Assembly: GCA_904830895.1 (NCBI GenBank) | Contig: LR882958.1 | Span: 4,793,501-4,857,500, forward strand | Reading direction: 5' to 3' | Source of the DNA: Planktothrix rubescens CCAP 1459/22 | GTDB taxonomy: Bacteria; Cyanobacteriota; Cyanobacteriia; Cyanobacteriales; Microcoleaceae | DNA: 64,000 nt | In this document: positions 42,101 to 49,796 of the stretch, in pieces | Layout of the letters: each line of letters starts with the position of its first letter | How positions within the stretch are numbered: position 1 is the stretch's first letter | The notes under the pieces: model-generated | Told to the model about the DNA's origin: nothing | What the model saw: only the letters and a program-made list of their open reading frames with translations | Database searches by the model: none | Program-made: the position numbers and the translations under genes

Positions 42101-44873
42101 CAACCCGCGTCACTTGGCTATAATCCATTTTTTGCAGTTGCAAATTTACCCCAATATTTTCCAGGGGTTTTCCTTGAATATCAGTGACAATCATATCAAT
42201 GGGAAATGCCTTACCCGCTTCGGCAATAAATGGTGTTTTTAACCCAATAAAACGGTCACTGGGAAGGGCGGTAAAGGATTCAGAATTGGCAACGGATAAG
42301 TTAGAAATATCCGTAACTTCCACATCAACCCGATAGGTCATGGGATAGGGTAAATCCTTATCAACGGTGATGGTTTTACTCCCCTGACCTTGTGCATTTA
42401 ACTGTTGATTTTCTTGCAATACACTATCAGAAACATTGGGTTTTTCTTCCGGCCAAAACCATTGACGACCAAAGGAATAATTTTCCCATGCTTTCGGAAT
42501 AAAATCCGTTCCATTCCGAGTAACATAATATTTAGCAGCACCGTCGGCTACGGGAGCCCCAAACAGATATTCACTCTGAGCATTTGCCGTAATAGTTTCT
42601 CCAATTTTGGCGAATTTTTGATCTAAATTTAGGGATACTTTAAAATTAGGTGGTTTAAATTCAGCAACACGGAATTCACCTAAAAGTTCTACCCCATTTT
42701 TGTCTTTTGCATGAATAATATAATTTCCCAAAGGTTGGTTAGATTCTAAGGAAAATTCTACAGAAAACGTCGCAAATTCATTGCTTTTATATTCTCCTAA
42801 TGCTTGCTTTTGTTTTTTGGGATTTTCCAAAGTCACCGTATAATTTTGATTCTTATTCGGTTTTAACGTACCATTTTCTAGGGAATAGGCGACACCAGTT
42901 AAGGCAACTTTTTCCCCTGGTTGATACAGTTGACGGTCTGAAAAAATCACGCCCCGGGATAGGGTTTGTTTATCTTCCCAATTGGCATCAATTCCATATC
43001 CATATTCTCCACTATAGGATAATGTGCGAGTAAATGCCCAATCTTTGCCTTCTTTAGCAATCACTAATAATTCCGGTGCTTTGGCAAATCTTTCCCCCTG
43101 CATACATTGTTTTAACTGTTGAGAATTTAACCATAATATGCCTTGATTATTGGTAATTCCCTTTGCACAAGTTTGAGGTTTAGGATGGGATTTAGCATCG
43201 AGTTTAGAGAGATAAATTTCAACGGTTGCTCCTGCAACAATGGAGCCATTATCTAAGTGATTAACCCGCACCATTCCTGACTCTGGAAACCATTGGGCAA
43301 AAACGCCTAAATTAGTTAATTGTACCAGTCCATTAAATTCTGGTTCACCCCATTTTTTTTCACCTTCTTGTTGATAACGGGTGGTTTTTGCCTTGACTCC
43401 GTAGGCTAACATTCCCGTATTTCCTCCTAATTTATCTTTTAAATTAATTGAGGTTTCTTGAATGTTATTTTTCGGGGTGGGAACAGCAAAATTTGTCCAT
43501 TTTTCCTGGGGAAGTAATAGATTTTTTCTTCCTTCATCTCTCGAATAAGCCGTATCGGTATAAACTAAATCCGTGGGTTGCACCACTTTATAAGCGGCTT
43601 GATATTTGGATTCTGGTAAATTTAAAGTAGAAATATTCAGTTCTAAATTTTGTTGAGAGGGGAAAATATTTAATCCCGAAGGTACGGAAATATCTGGGGT
43701 TAAATCTCCAGTTTTATAACTAACAGTAACTGGTTTTCCTAATTTCTGGTTAAATGTATCTTCGACTTCTGCACCAATCGTAATAGTATAATTGGTTTGG
43801 GGTTCTAAAGCCCAAGGATTGATGGTAACTCGCTCATAATCATTATAGGCTTGAATGACTTTAATATCGGGTTTAGGGGCAGGTTTAATGGTAATATTTT
43901 TTAGGGCTGATTCGGCAATAATTCCATTATTAAATTGCAGTTGAGGATTTCCAGTTACAAATCGTCCTGATGTTCCTTCTTCGGAAGCTTTACCCTGAAG
44001 TTCTAAACTGACAAATTTTAAATTATCATAGGTTTGAATCTGGCTAGAAATCTCAACTTGGGTTTCTAAATTTCCTTGAACTGGACGTAAGCCAGGTGTG
44101 ATTTTAAGTTGATATTTAGTAGCAGATTGTAATGGTTGTTTGGTAGTAACAATATATTCTGGATTTTGAGTTGCCGAATTGAATCTTTTTAAAGGTTCAA
44201 CGGGGTTTTTATTGTCTTCTGATTGGGCAATTTTAACTTCGACAGGAATTGCTTTATTGGTTTTTTGAGAAATTAGTTGTAAGTGTTCTGTTAAAGAGGC
44301 TAAATCTAATTCTACGTTGGAATTAAATTTGAGTTCGGGATTTAATCCTATGGGATTATCTGGAGAACCGGGTTGTTCTTCACTTCCGGGTAAATTAGAT
44401 AATTTAATCGGTTCGGTGGCAAATGTCCAGCTAATATCCTGGTCTAATTGATTTTTGTTTAAATCGGTTAATCCTTTTTTGATAGTAACTTGTAAGCGGG
44501 TAGCTAAGGGTAGGGCTTTATCGGCTTGAAACCCTATCATTCTAGGTGTTAAAAATCGAAATTCGCCAGGTATTTTTGGGGTAATTTCAAAATTATTCAG
44601 GAGTTTTTTTTGTCCTGAACTATCTAAACTTTCTAGGGGAATTAAAGGACTTTTAAAAATAACATGAATTTGACTTAATTCTGGACTTTCACCGATAGGA
44701 TTAATTGTTTCAATCCATTCAGGAATTTGAGGTTTGGGTAAGTCAGCAATCATCGGGATGACTTCGCTAACGGGGGAATTACTGATAATTCGGCATCCCA
44801 CCAAGGTTAATATAAATAGAAAAACGAAGACAAACTGCTTGCGAATCAAGCGAAATCGGCTAGAATTTATCAT
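39132..44873 (-). CDS. Alpha-2-macroglobulin-family lipoprotein, thioester-less
   Basis: This 1913-residue protein has an N-terminal signal ending in a lipobox (FILTLVGC, Cys27), so it is a lipoprotein facing the periplasm. Multiple MG-type beta domains follow. A bait-like middle region, DDLTTWRVMVIATDG and the C-terminal alpha/alpha-toroid complement-like domain match bacterial YfaS/YfhM A2M proteins, which trap proteases. The position of the thioester motif (normally PYGCxEQ) reads KWPFLEPAVSE, with neither Cys nor Gln. It therefore cannot trap covalently. A pbpC gene, the usual partner, is not adjacent. It is a single very large gene with no frameshift visible. Confidence 0.9.
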   Translation of the reverse strand: MINSSRFRLIRKQFVFVFLFILTLVGCRIISNSPVSEVIPMIADLPKPQIPEWIETINPIGESPELSQIHVIFKSPLIPLESLDSSGQKKLLNNFEITPKIPGEFRFLTPRMIGFQADKALPLATRLQVTIKKGLTDLNKNQLDQDISWTFATEPIKLSNLPGSEEQPGSPDNPIGLNPELKFNSNVELDLASLTEHLQLISQKTNKAIPVEVKIAQSEDNKNPVEPLKRFNSATQNPEYIVTTKQPLQSATKYQLKITPGLRPVQGNLETQVEISSQIQTYDNLKFVSLELQGKASEEGTSGRFVTGNPQLQFNNGIIAESALKNITIKPAPKPDIKVIQAYNDYERVTINPWALEPQTNYTITIGAEVEDTFNQKLGKPVTVSYKTGDLTPDISVPSGLNIFPSQQNLELNISTLNLPESKYQAAYKVVQPTDLVYTDTAYSRDEGRKNLLLPQEKWTNFAVPTPKNNIQETSINLKDKLGGNTGMLAYGVKAKTTRYQQEGEKKWGEPEFNGLVQLTNLGVFAQWFPESGMVRVNHLDNGSIVAGATVEIYLSKLDAKSHPKPQTCAKGITNNQGILWLNSQQLKQCMQGERFAKAPELLVIAKEGKDWAFTRTLSYSGEYGYGIDANWEDKQTLSRGVIFSDRQLYQPGEKVALTGVAYSLENGTLKPNKNQNYTVTLENPKKQKQALGEYKSNEFATFSVEFSLESNQPLGNYIIHAKDKNGVELLGEFRVAEFKPPNFKVSLNLDQKFAKIGETITANAQSEYLFGAPVADGAAKYYVTRNGTDFIPKAWENYSFGRQWFWPEEKPNVSDSVLQENQQLNAQGQGSKTITVDKDLPYPMTYRVDVEVTDISNLSVANSESFTALPSDRFIGLKTPFIAEAGKAFPIDMIVTDIQGKPLENIGVNLQLQKMDYSQVTRVVEGARTPKNQIQYQTVAQVDIKSGQKEQKVDLTAPESGSYRIRANFSDGNNEITATDLQIWVTGSGLVYWGGDEEQLIIKLNKTTYKPGETATALIQSPYPEAELYFAVVRDKPLYEKLIKVKGGAPEIQFQVTPEMLPNAAVEAVLVRQGKPISELEPGSLENLAKIGFTPFKINLEDQYLQVQVNPQQAKLEPGSQQTLDLTLTDTKNQPIRGQFTVMVVNDSVLQLNNYRPPNLIETVYAEQPISTRFSDNRPAVILNQLASALEKGWGYGGGLSTATANPRIRKNFQALAFYNGSIVTDNQGKATVNFKLPDDLTTWRVMVIATDGSQKFGSAETTFMTTQALISNPILPQFARPGDRILAGLSITNLTEEKGKLNITGTVNGGIQFSPGNANQQTLKTNAEAGTNAYRFPILVKQAGEAQVQFTTEFNGKSDGFEVPLTVKTFDVNEQVIESGRTTNTVTIPLNISKKVVPDFGGLDINLASTLIPQLTASAQQVFNREKWPFLEPAVSELIIAANMQILGKKYGQNFSNLQLPERAKTALTDIKTLQLEDGGITAYPGSIVSSPFLSAYTGEALAQAQNAGFSVNSELIKSLKTYLTQGVNDPLKYDFCTDEVCKNQIRLNALIALDALGEKRSDFLDDILQNFDKFDQVTQIKFVQYLSQFPQWKQEYNRLFEQVQKQIYVTGRTATLNLPQGYSWLNSDTTIQSQGLRLLLTKNPQSATVDKLVESLLNLRRDGTWGGSYDNAQALTALTAYSQTEATPPNFNVAINLGDQTLGETQFKGYKDSNFSLNIPMSELPKGENNLILEPSNQGKLNYWVAYRYRLEGNQPGRLNGLRITRTIRPANEDKVLQIIDLNSPKDLLKVTPGQVFDIGLDIITDRPVNQVMITDPLPAGFEAINASFKTSNLAVEAQKSSWQIDYQTVHNDRITAYSDRLEPGIYQLHYLVRAVTPGEYLWPGAEAKLQHTPEQFGRSASTTLLVSKS

Positions 44874-45118
44874 CGGATTCGGTTATGATAGTTTCTTATG
44901 TAATAACAGATATTCTAATCAAAATCCCAGAATATTCCAGAAGATTTAATTTTAGTTTATGTTTGGGCTTCAAAAATGGGAAAAAATCTGAATCTCTGAT
45001 CAGTTTTGTAACAAAAATTAACTTCAACTAGAGATGAGTTTGTTCATCATGACAGTTAATTCTAATATTCCTTATTATATAATAGAACAAATCTCCATTA
45101 CCCATTACCCATATTACT

Positions 45119-45706
45119 ATGGAAACAAATATTCTAACCTTACCGCCGATTTTAAAATTAAAACTGGATTTAACCTCGGAACAATTTTGGCAATTGTGTC
45201 AAGAAAATCATGATTTTAGATTTGAACGCACGAACTCAGGAGAGTTAATTATTATGCCACCAACTGGAGGAAATACAGGAAAACGGAATGTTAAAATTAC
45301 CACTCAAATTGATTTATGGAATTCAAAAACCCGTTTAGGTGAAGTTTTTGATTCTAATACAGGTTTTACCCTTCCTAATGGTGCTGACCGCGCTCCTGAT
45401 GCTTCTTGGGTAAGTCGAGAACGTTGGGAATCTTTAACACCTGAACAACAAGATAAATTTGTGCCTTTGTGTCCTGATTTTGTGGTGGAATTAATGTCTC
45501 CAAGTGATAGTTTAGAAAAAACTCGTCAAAAAATGCAAGAATATCAGGAGAATGGGGCAAAATTAGGTTGGTTAATTAATCGTAAACAGCAACAAATTGA
45601 AGTTTATCGTCTGCATCAAGATGTAGAAATCTTGGCACACCCTAATCAAGTTTCAGGTGAGGATATTTTACCAGGTTTTGTGTTAGATTTAACTTCGATT
45701 TGGTAA
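45119..45706 (+). CDS. Uma2-family (DUF820) putative endonuclease, copy 1
   Basis: Uma2 proteins are PD-(D/E)XK-fold putative restriction-like endonucleases, greatly expanded in cyanobacteria and of unknown function. Motifs here are GELIIMPPTGG, the acidic NGADRAPDASWVSRERW, and PDFVVELMSPSDSLEKTRQKMQEY. The protein has 195 residues. It is nearly identical to copy 2 at 45753, except for a block of about 16 residues after GKRN (here VKITTQIDLWNSKTR). No ribosome-binding site is evident, and a heptamer repeat lies just upstream. It is probably a recent tandem duplicate. Confidence 0.88.
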   Translation: METNILTLPPILKLKLDLTSEQFWQLCQENHDFRFERTNSGELIIMPPTGGNTGKRNVKITTQIDLWNSKTRLGEVFDSNTGFTLPNGADRAPDASWVSRERWESLTPEQQDKFVPLCPDFVVELMSPSDSLEKTRQKMQEYQENGAKLGWLINRKQQQIEVYRLHQDVEILAHPNQVSGEDILPGFVLDLTSIW

Positions 45707-45752
45707 GCGATTTAGTATTTAATCCCCATTCCCTTCAAAAACCCAAATTACT

Positions 45753-46340
45753 ATGGAAACCAATATTCTGACTTTACCGCCGATTTTAAAATTAAAACTG
45801 GATTTAACATCGGAACAATTTTGGCAATTGTGTCAAGAAAATCATGATTTTCAATTTGAACGCACGACTTCAGGAGAGTTAATTATTATGCCACCAACTG
45901 GAGGAAATACAGGTAAACGGAATGCTGATTTAATTTTTCAACTTTTAGTCTGGAAACGTCAGAATAATTTAGGTGAAGTTTTTGATTCCAATACGGGTTT
46001 TACCCTTCCTAATGGTGCTGACCGCGCTCCTGATGCTTCTTGGGTAAGTCGAGAACGTTGGGAATCTTTAACACCTGAACAACAGGATAAATTTGTGCCT
46101 TTGTGTCCTGATTTTGTGGTGGAATTAATGTCTCCGAGTGATAGTTTAGAAAAAACTCGTCAAAAAATGCAAGAATATCAAGAGAATGGGGCAAAATTAG
46201 GTTGGTTAATTAATCGTAAACAGCAACAAATTGAAGTTTATCGTTTACATCAAGATGTGGAAATCTTGGAATATCCTAATCAAGTTTCAGGCGAGGATAT
46301 TTTACCAGGTTTTATATTAGATTTAACTTCGATTTGGTAA
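45753..46340 (+). CDS. Uma2-family (DUF820) putative endonuclease, copy 2
   Basis: It has the same 195-residue length and the same PD-(D/E)XK-like motifs as copy 1. The repeat offset is 634 bases, and similarity continues about 18 bases past the stop codon. After GKRN it reads ADLIFQLLVWKRQNN, quite unlike copy 1, while flanking residues differ at only a few sites. That pattern suggests gene conversion or recombination with another family member. Function is unproven; nuclease activity is inferred from the fold. Confidence 0.88.
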   Translation: METNILTLPPILKLKLDLTSEQFWQLCQENHDFQFERTTSGELIIMPPTGGNTGKRNADLIFQLLVWKRQNNLGEVFDSNTGFTLPNGADRAPDASWVSRERWESLTPEQQDKFVPLCPDFVVELMSPSDSLEKTRQKMQEYQENGAKLGWLINRKQQQIEVYRLHQDVEILEYPNQVSGEDILPGFILDLTSIW

Positions 46341-46391
46341 GCTATTAAGTATTTAAACTGGGGAAGGAGAAGCAGGGAGAGCAGAAGCAGT

Positions 46392-46409
46392 GCGAGCGTC
46401 CTCGCTCGC
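46392..46409. repeat. GCGAGCG palindrome, copy 2
   Basis: GCGAGCG-TCCT-CGCTCGC is the inverted counterpart of the palindrome at 13929-13946, with similar flanking bases. It lies upstream of psbM. Confidence 0.65.
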
Positions 46410-46542
46410 TGAATATCACCCAAAACCCAAAACCCATTCGTAATTCCCTATTCCCCACTATAAAATCAATCTATTCAAAAACGCTAATTAATGATATCCT
46501 AGAGGTATTTGAATTTCCCATTTAAGTTAAGGTAGGGTAATT

Positions 46543-46656
46543 ATGCAAGTTAATGATTTAGGATTTGTTGCCAGCATTTTGTTTGTGTCAGTTCCTGCGG
46601 TTTTTCTGTTGATTCTGTATATTCAAACCCAAAGTCAGGATGGTAAACAAGGTTAA
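46543..46656 (+). CDS. psbM: Photosystem II reaction centre protein M
   Basis: A 37-residue single-helix membrane protein reads [20 protein letters not shown] and then [17 protein letters not shown]. This matches PsbM, which sits at the photosystem II monomer-monomer interface in the thylakoid. The conserved lumenal start and the cytoplasmic YIQTQS tail are visible. It is too short for ordinary gene length cut-offs. AAGG lies upstream of the ATG within TTAAGGTAGGG, and a strong terminator follows at 46696, so it is probably monocistronic. Confidence 0.95.
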   Translation: MQVNDLGFVASILFVSVPAVFLLILYIQTQSQDGKQG

Positions 46657-46695
46657 TACCAGTTTTTCCTGAATTTTGATTGAATTTTAATTCAA

Positions 46696-46731
46696 AAAAA
46701 GCGCCATCAGACTGTTACTGTGGCGCTTTTT
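46696..46731 (+). terminator. Rho-independent terminator of psbM
   Basis: AAAAAGCGCCA (46696-46706) and TGGCGCTTTTT (46721-46731) form an 11-bp stem around a 14-nt loop, ending in a T tract and TATTTTG. Confidence 0.9.
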
Positions 46732-46766
46732 ATTTTGACATCCACCCCGCCGTAAAATGAAACAGC

Positions 46767-46835
46767 CCTGGGTTTGGGGGGGCTGTTCCGGTGTTCCCTC
46801 TCTCAACTAGGTAATTTATTTTGTGCAACTACTTA
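46767..46835. repeat. Partial TAAGTA-ended miniature element
   Basis: From TGGGTTTGGGGGGGCTGTTC onward the sequence follows the right half of the complete copy at 51490-51626, ending TTTTGTGCAACTACTTA. The left inverted repeat is not present. Confidence 0.6.
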
Positions 46836-46854
46836 TTTGTTAATTAACAGAGGA

Positions 46855-47709
46855 TTATTTTGCTGTTGTCCGTGTTAACAAAACAGGACAAGTAGCATAA
46901 ACTCGCACATAATCTGAGAGGGAACTTCCTAACAATCGGTCTAAGTCAATAAAACTCTTAGCCATGTTGGGGCGACGGTCTGGGGAACCTAACATTAATA
47001 AATCCGCCCCCAATTCTTCAGCAACGCTACACAATTCTGGGCCTGGTTTACCAATCCCACTAACACAACGATAGCTGATTCCCATGCGTTTTACTTCTTC
47101 AATTGCCGGGGCTAAAATAGGATCTTTTTCGGCATTATTACTGAAATCTTGGCTCGATTTCCCTGATATATCTTTATTAATGTGGACTAAAATTAGTTGA
47201 GTCCCAGCGATATCTTTAGCAAAGGAAATTGCCAATTGTAAACACTGTTTGGAGGCTTCGGAATTATCCACCGCCACCATAATTTTACGCAGTTTTTTGA
47301 CATAGGTATCGTCCTTGACTAATAGCATCGGACGAGTAGTTAATTGAAACACATACTGACTGACGGAGTTTTCCAGAATTGCTTGGATGCGTCCCAAACC
47401 CCGGGAACCCATAATAATTAAATCCACACCTTCCTCATCAGCCACTTGACAAACAATATCTTTAGGATCACCTTGTTTAAGTAGAGGATTAATTTGCTTA
47501 GGGTCGAGTTTAATCAAGGTAACAGCTTCGGCCAGAATTTTTCCAGCTTCGGTTAACTTTTCCGACATCGTATCCGAACTCACTTCAGGGAAAACAACGT
47601 GTAGAAGCGTGACCGATGCTTGCTGGAAAGAGGGGATATCCAACATCATATTCAGCATTTCTTCGCATAATCCCCGACCAGCAACCGCAACTAGAATTTT
47701 TTTTATCAT
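46855..47709 (-). CDS. Tandem-domain universal stress protein (UspA family)
   Basis: Two Usp domains are fused (about 1-135 and 138-284). The first starts KKILVAVAGRG and has the nucleotide-binding loop IIMGSRGLGRIQAILENSVSQ-type (GxxGxGR then S-V-S). The second starts RKIMVAVDNSE but has a degenerate loop (MLGSPDRRP...LLGSSLSDYV). ATP binding is therefore likely only in the first. AAGGA lies about eight bases before the ATG at 47709. Such proteins help cells survive starvation and redox stress. It is divergent from the thioesterase gene. Confidence 0.9.
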   Translation of the reverse strand: MIKKILVAVAGRGLCEEMLNMMLDIPSFQQASVTLLHVVFPEVSSDTMSEKLTEAGKILAEAVTLIKLDPKQINPLLKQGDPKDIVCQVADEEGVDLIIMGSRGLGRIQAILENSVSQYVFQLTTRPMLLVKDDTYVKKLRKIMVAVDNSEASKQCLQLAISFAKDIAGTQLILVHINKDISGKSSQDFSNNAEKDPILAPAIEEVKRMGISYRCVSGIGKPGPELCSVAEELGADLLMLGSPDRRPNMAKSFIDLDRLLGSSLSDYVRVYATCPVLLTRTTAK

Positions 47710-47823
47710 GGATTTTCCTTGTGATTAAAATAGGTGATTTATCAGGGGTCAGATCTACCCGACACGGATTAAACAGTATCCATACCTAGAATAATCCCCC
47801 GTGTTGACAGATAATTTGTAGAA

Positions 47824-48333
47824 ATGTTGCGTTCTAAATCTATTTGTAAAGTGTTTGAAACAAATCCTTTCCCCCAGTCCCCGTCCTCAAAGGATACCTC
47901 CTGGTCAACCCCTTGGTTTGACTATGTTGTGCGGGTTTCTCCCCACCATACCGATTATGGTGGTATTGTTTGGCATGGAACCTATATATCTTGGATGGAA
48001 GAAGCCCGGGTAGAACGGTTACGTTTGGCGGGATTAGAGTATCATACCTTAGTAGAAATGGGTTGCGAATTACCCGTTATCGAGTTGAACATTCGCTACC
48101 ATAAACCCGTGAAAATGGGAATGCAGGCTGTGGTTAAAAGTCGAATTCTACTGATTAAGGGGGTACGAATTCCCTGGGAATACCGGATTGAATCCCTAGA
48201 TGGCCAATCCCACTATCTCAGCGCCCAAGTGACTTTGGTTCCTATTGATGGAAAAACGGGGAAAATTATGCGTCGTTTACCCCCGGTATTGCAAACATCT
48301 TTGGCTCAACTACTGGGAACATCTACGCTATAA
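47824..48333 (+). CDS. Hotdog-fold acyl-CoA thioesterase (4HBT/YbgC-like)
   Basis: The hotdog signature is SPHHTDYGGIVWHGTYISWMEEAR, with the catalytic Asp in HTDYGGIVWH, the YbgC/4-hydroxybenzoyl-CoA thioesterase arrangement. LNIRYHKPVKMG and the Ala/Val-rich final strand follow. It hydrolyses an acyl- or aroyl-CoA; candidates in a cyanobacterium include dihydroxynaphthoyl-CoA of phylloquinone synthesis, but the sequence alone does not decide. About 35 N-terminal residues before the domain are poorly conserved, so a later start is conceivable. No other vitamin K genes are nearby. Confidence 0.82.
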   Translation: MLRSKSICKVFETNPFPQSPSSKDTSWSTPWFDYVVRVSPHHTDYGGIVWHGTYISWMEEARVERLRLAGLEYHTLVEMGCELPVIELNIRYHKPVKMGMQAVVKSRILLIKGVRIPWEYRIESLDGQSHYLSAQVTLVPIDGKTGKIMRRLPPVLQTSLAQLLGTSTL

Positions 48334-48487
48334 TTTATTATACTATTCGGTTGTATTTTTCTAATCTCCAAAAGCAATTTGCCCTTATTGAAAGCTGCCT
48401 TTTTCAGCCCTCAAATTGATTAATTCCGATACTGAATATCACCAAACCAGATTACCCTAATTTTTGATCACAACCCGGGTTATAAAA

Positions 48488-49627
48488 ATGGATATATCCT
48501 CCCACCGATTTCTTAGCTATTTTGAACTTCCCGAAGCTCAACAACTCTGTGAAATAGCCATAGTTGAACAGTTTGCAGACCAACATATTATTTTTGAAGA
48601 GGGAGAAGCTCCTAATTTTTTATATTTAGTCTTAGAAGGTCGGGTGGAGTTTAAAAAAGAAGTTCCATTGAGCCAATATCAAACCATTGCTGTTGCCCAA
48701 GCTAATGACTTTTTTGGAGAATTTGGAGTCTTAGATGGACAACCTCGCAGTGCCAGGGCAATAACCGCCGGACAGGTGAAATTAGCTAAAATTTCTCAAC
48801 CGGATTTGCTGCAAATTTTAAGCAATGCTAAGGGTAAAGTGATTCTGAATTTATTTGCTTATATTATTAGTCATTTGCGCGTTACTACGAATCAATATGT
48901 CCATCAATTAGTCCATAAAGAAAAAATGGAATTAGTTGGGGAAATGGTTAATACCATTTTGCATGATTTTAGGAGTCCGTTTACCGGAATTCAGTTATCC
49001 AGTTCCATGCTCAAAGAAATGCACCCCGATGAAGAAACTCAAGAATGGTGTGATTTGATTTCTATGCAGATTCAACGGATGTTAGGCATGGCAGAGGAAG
49101 TATTAGAATTTACTAAAGGCAGTACACTTTTATACAGAAAATCAATTTCTGTGGCAAAAATGCTGCAACGTTTTGAAAAATTAAATCGGGTTTATTTTCA
49201 ATCGACCCAGGTTAAATTTTCTGTGCAAACTGATGAAAATTGTCAAATTTATGTCGATGAAAATAAACTGATTCGAGTATTTCAAAATTTAGTTGGAAAT
49301 GCGGTAGAAGCCTTTGAAAAACCAGGAGGAACTATTTTAATCACAGCTAAATTAACGGGAGATTGGACGGAAATTGCCATTGCTGATAATGGCCCTGGAA
49401 TTCCTGATATGATTCGTGAACATTTATTTGATGCCTTTGTTACCCATGGAAAACGCAGTGGTACGGGGTTAGGAACTGCGATTGCTAAATCTATTATTGA
49501 TGCCCATGGCGGTCAAATTCGGTTTAAATCCGTTCCCCATCAAGGCACTACTTTTTATATTAAACTCCCCCAAACTCAACTAAAAGAAATGCACGCTGAA
49601 GTTGCCGAAGAAGTCAAATTAAACTAG
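48488..49627 (+). CDS. Histidine kinase with N-terminal cyclic-nucleotide-binding domain
   Basis: Residues ~10-125 form a cNMP-binding beta roll (EEGEAPNFLYLVLEGRVEFKK; FGEFGVLDGQPRSARA with the phosphate-binding Arg). A kinase core follows: H-box ILHDFRSPFTGI (His159), N-box NLVGNAVEAFEKPGG, G1 DNGPGIP and G2 GTGLGTAIAKS. No membrane helix is present, so it is a soluble sensor kinase probably tuned by cAMP or cGMP. No receiver or partner regulator is adjacent. A TTG at 48464 is in frame, but the ATG at 48488 (MDISSHRFL) is the better start. Confidence 0.9.
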   Translation: MDISSHRFLSYFELPEAQQLCEIAIVEQFADQHIIFEEGEAPNFLYLVLEGRVEFKKEVPLSQYQTIAVAQANDFFGEFGVLDGQPRSARAITAGQVKLAKISQPDLLQILSNAKGKVILNLFAYIISHLRVTTNQYVHQLVHKEKMELVGEMVNTILHDFRSPFTGIQLSSSMLKEMHPDEETQEWCDLISMQIQRMLGMAEEVLEFTKGSTLLYRKSISVAKMLQRFEKLNRVYFQSTQVKFSVQTDENCQIYVDENKLIRVFQNLVGNAVEAFEKPGGTILITAKLTGDWTEIAIADNGPGIPDMIREHLFDAFVTHGKRSGTGLGTAIAKSIIDAHGGQIRFKSVPHQGTTFYIKLPQTQLKEMHAEVAEEVKLN

Positions 49628-49630
49628 AAT

Positions 49631-49796
49631 TAAACCTATTACCCAAAACCCAAAACCCAAAACCCATTACCCATTACCCATTCCCGATCACGGATTCAAG
49701 AGGATGACGCAGATTAACACAGATTAAAATCCGTGAAATCCGTGAAATCCTCTTAAATCCGTGATCCCCATTACCCATTACCCATTACCCATTCCC
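49631..49796. repeat. Heptamer arrays and an ATCACGGATT element before mutL
   Basis: CCCAAAA and CCCATTA heptamers (49640-49685) precede an 81-bp inverted-repeat element. That element starts GATCACGGATTCAAGAGGAT (49686) and ends in its near-inverse (49747-49766). More ATTACCC heptamers (49768-49793) run directly into the mutL start. No conventional promoter or ribosome-binding site is visible. Confidence 0.8.

Noticed and set aside
42018-43630. Several plus-strand frames inside the macroglobulin gene
   Set aside because: They are antisense shadows without ribosome-binding sites or family resemblance.
49761-49796. GTG start for mutL 12 codons upstream
   Set aside because: The codons are heptamer repeat and element sequence (IPITHYPLPIP); it remains possible but is less likely than the TTG at 49797.
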